NCBI GenBank assembly: GCA_017964005.1
Contig: JAGCSR010000033.1
Location: 1 to 45,285, forward strand
Direction: 5' to 3'
Length of the DNA stretch: 45,285 nucleotides
Source of the DNA: Clostridiales bacterium
GTDB taxonomy: Bacteria; Bacillota; Clostridia; Saccharofermentanales; Saccharofermentanaceae
Below are positions 44,681 through 45,285 of this stretch, in pieces. The notes under the pieces were generated by a model. It worked only from the letters and a program-made list of their open reading frames with translations, was not told the DNA's origin and searched no databases. A program made the position numbers and the translations under genes. Numbering within the stretch: position 1 is the first letter of the stretch; each line of letters opens with the position of its first letter.

Positions 44681-45285
44681 ATGGAACAAAAAGGCATAGA
44701 CGGACTTAAGGCCGGAGGGCGCATCTATTTTATCGGCATAGGCGGAATATCCATGAGCGGACTCGCGGTCATGTCCAAAGGCTACGGCTTTGTTGTCGGC
44801 GGTTCGGACATGAATCCTTCCGAGAGGACGGAGGAACTTGCTTCCAAAGGAATAAAGATCTATAACACGCAGATAGCCGATAACCTTATCGAGTTTAAGC
44901 CTGATTACATAGTCAAGACGGCAGCGGTCCTTCCGGGTAATCCCGAAGTGGCATATGCCGTTGAGAACGGGATCAGGATCTTTGACCGCTCCGAATACCT
45001 CGGACTCATTACCGAGAGTTACAGCCGGGTCATCAATATCTCCGGCACCCACGGAAAGACGACCACTACTTCCATGACATCCCTTATGCTCATAGAAAGC
45101 CTTAAGGATCCTACGGTGCACCTGGGAGCCGAGCTTGCCGAGTTCGGAGGGACTATCCGTATGGGAGGCAACCGCGATGTGCTCGTTTCCGAGGCATGTG
45201 AGTTCAAGAGGTCGTTCCTTCAGTTCCGTTCCACGACTGCCGCGATCACGAATATCGACCATGACCATGTTGACTGCTATCCCAC
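44681..45285 (+). CDS. murC: UDP-N-acetylmuramate--L-alanine ligase (5' part, runs off the window)
   Basis: Adds L-alanine to UDP-MurNAc in peptidoglycan synthesis. The first 201 codons are present. The N-terminal Rossmann domain starts GRIYFIGIGGISMSGLA; the ATP-binding loop ISGTHGKTTTTSM follows near residues 120-132, then the substrate region SEACEFKRSFL and the metal-binding NIDHDHVDCY. CGGAGG sits 7 nt before the ATG. A small hairpin (CTCC-TTC-GGAG) could partly hide that site. The gene continues beyond 45285. Confidence 0.95.
   Translation, partial: MEQKGIDGLKAGGRIYFIGIGGISMSGLAVMSKGYGFVVGGSDMNPSERTEELASKGIKIYNTQIADNLIEFKPDYIVKTAAVLPGNPEVAYAVENGIRIFDRSEYLGLITESYSRVINISGTHGKTTTTSMTSLMLIESLKDPTVHLGAELAEFGGTIRMGGNRDVLVSEACEFKRSFLQFRSTTAAITNIDHDHVDCYP

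Overview
The window is about 45 kb of chromosome from an anaerobic, Gram-positive-type (monoderm) member of the Clostridia. The signs are two 8-cysteine clostridial ferredoxins, an S-layer-homology (SLH) surface protein, DUF6273 and Big_2 domains, PTAK-type linkers, a RicT/tmk/holB cluster and Bacillota-style promoters with strong AGGAGG ribosome sites. A rumen or gut Lachnospiraceae or Saccharofermentans-like lineage would fit, but the family cannot be fixed from the sequence alone. No tRNA, rRNA, CRISPR array, insertion sequence or prophage gene was found.

Region 1 (1-15631, + strand) looks like one long operon: lysA, a MarR regulator, an acyl carrier protein, a YfhO-type membrane protein, a DRE-TIM (HMGL-like) aldolase, three related GT-C-type membrane glycosyltransferase-like proteins, two tandem DUF2142 membrane proteins and a DeoR regulator. 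Six large multi-spanning proteins of the GT-C type sit together, so this is probably a surface-glycan assembly or decoration locus with an unusual soluble aldolase and carrier protein.

Region 2 (15640-21313, +) starts from an extended -10 promoter flanked by direct repeats. It encodes a sialate-O-acetylesterase-like protein that has lost every catalytic motif, an AraC regulator, and a compact folate operon (folE, folP, folB, folK). Region 3 (21310-24305, +) is the replication and signalling cluster: a disordered basic protein, tmk, holB and ricT. Two single-gene ferredoxin units with their own promoters and terminators follow.

Region 4 (25075-27940, +) is a TetR regulator plus a rifampicin-phosphotransferase-like enzyme. 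A perfect 11-bp-arm operator fills the space between -35 and -10, and the tetR mRNA appears to be leaderless. Region 5 (28057-31665) has the SLH surface protein and then a 780-bp spacer. The spacer holds three tandem palindromes of identical geometry and a candidate type I toxin-antitoxin module: a 42-aa hydrophobic toxin on the - strand, with a convergent small RNA that has its own promoter and ends at a shared hairpin.

Region 6 (31666-35038, +) has a DUF1385 protein, prmC, a DUF951 protein and an LppM-like lipoprotein. Region 7 (35130-41899, -) is the complete F1Fo ATP synthase operon atpIBEFHAGDC. Its c subunit carries a two-carboxylate ion site (E31/E64) like that of Na+-coupled rotors, and its epsilon subunit lacks the C-terminal helical domain. 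Region 8 (42033-45285) has a VOC-domain protein (-), a YbaK-type tRNA editing deacylase, a CPA2 cation/proton antiporter and the start of murC, which runs off the window.
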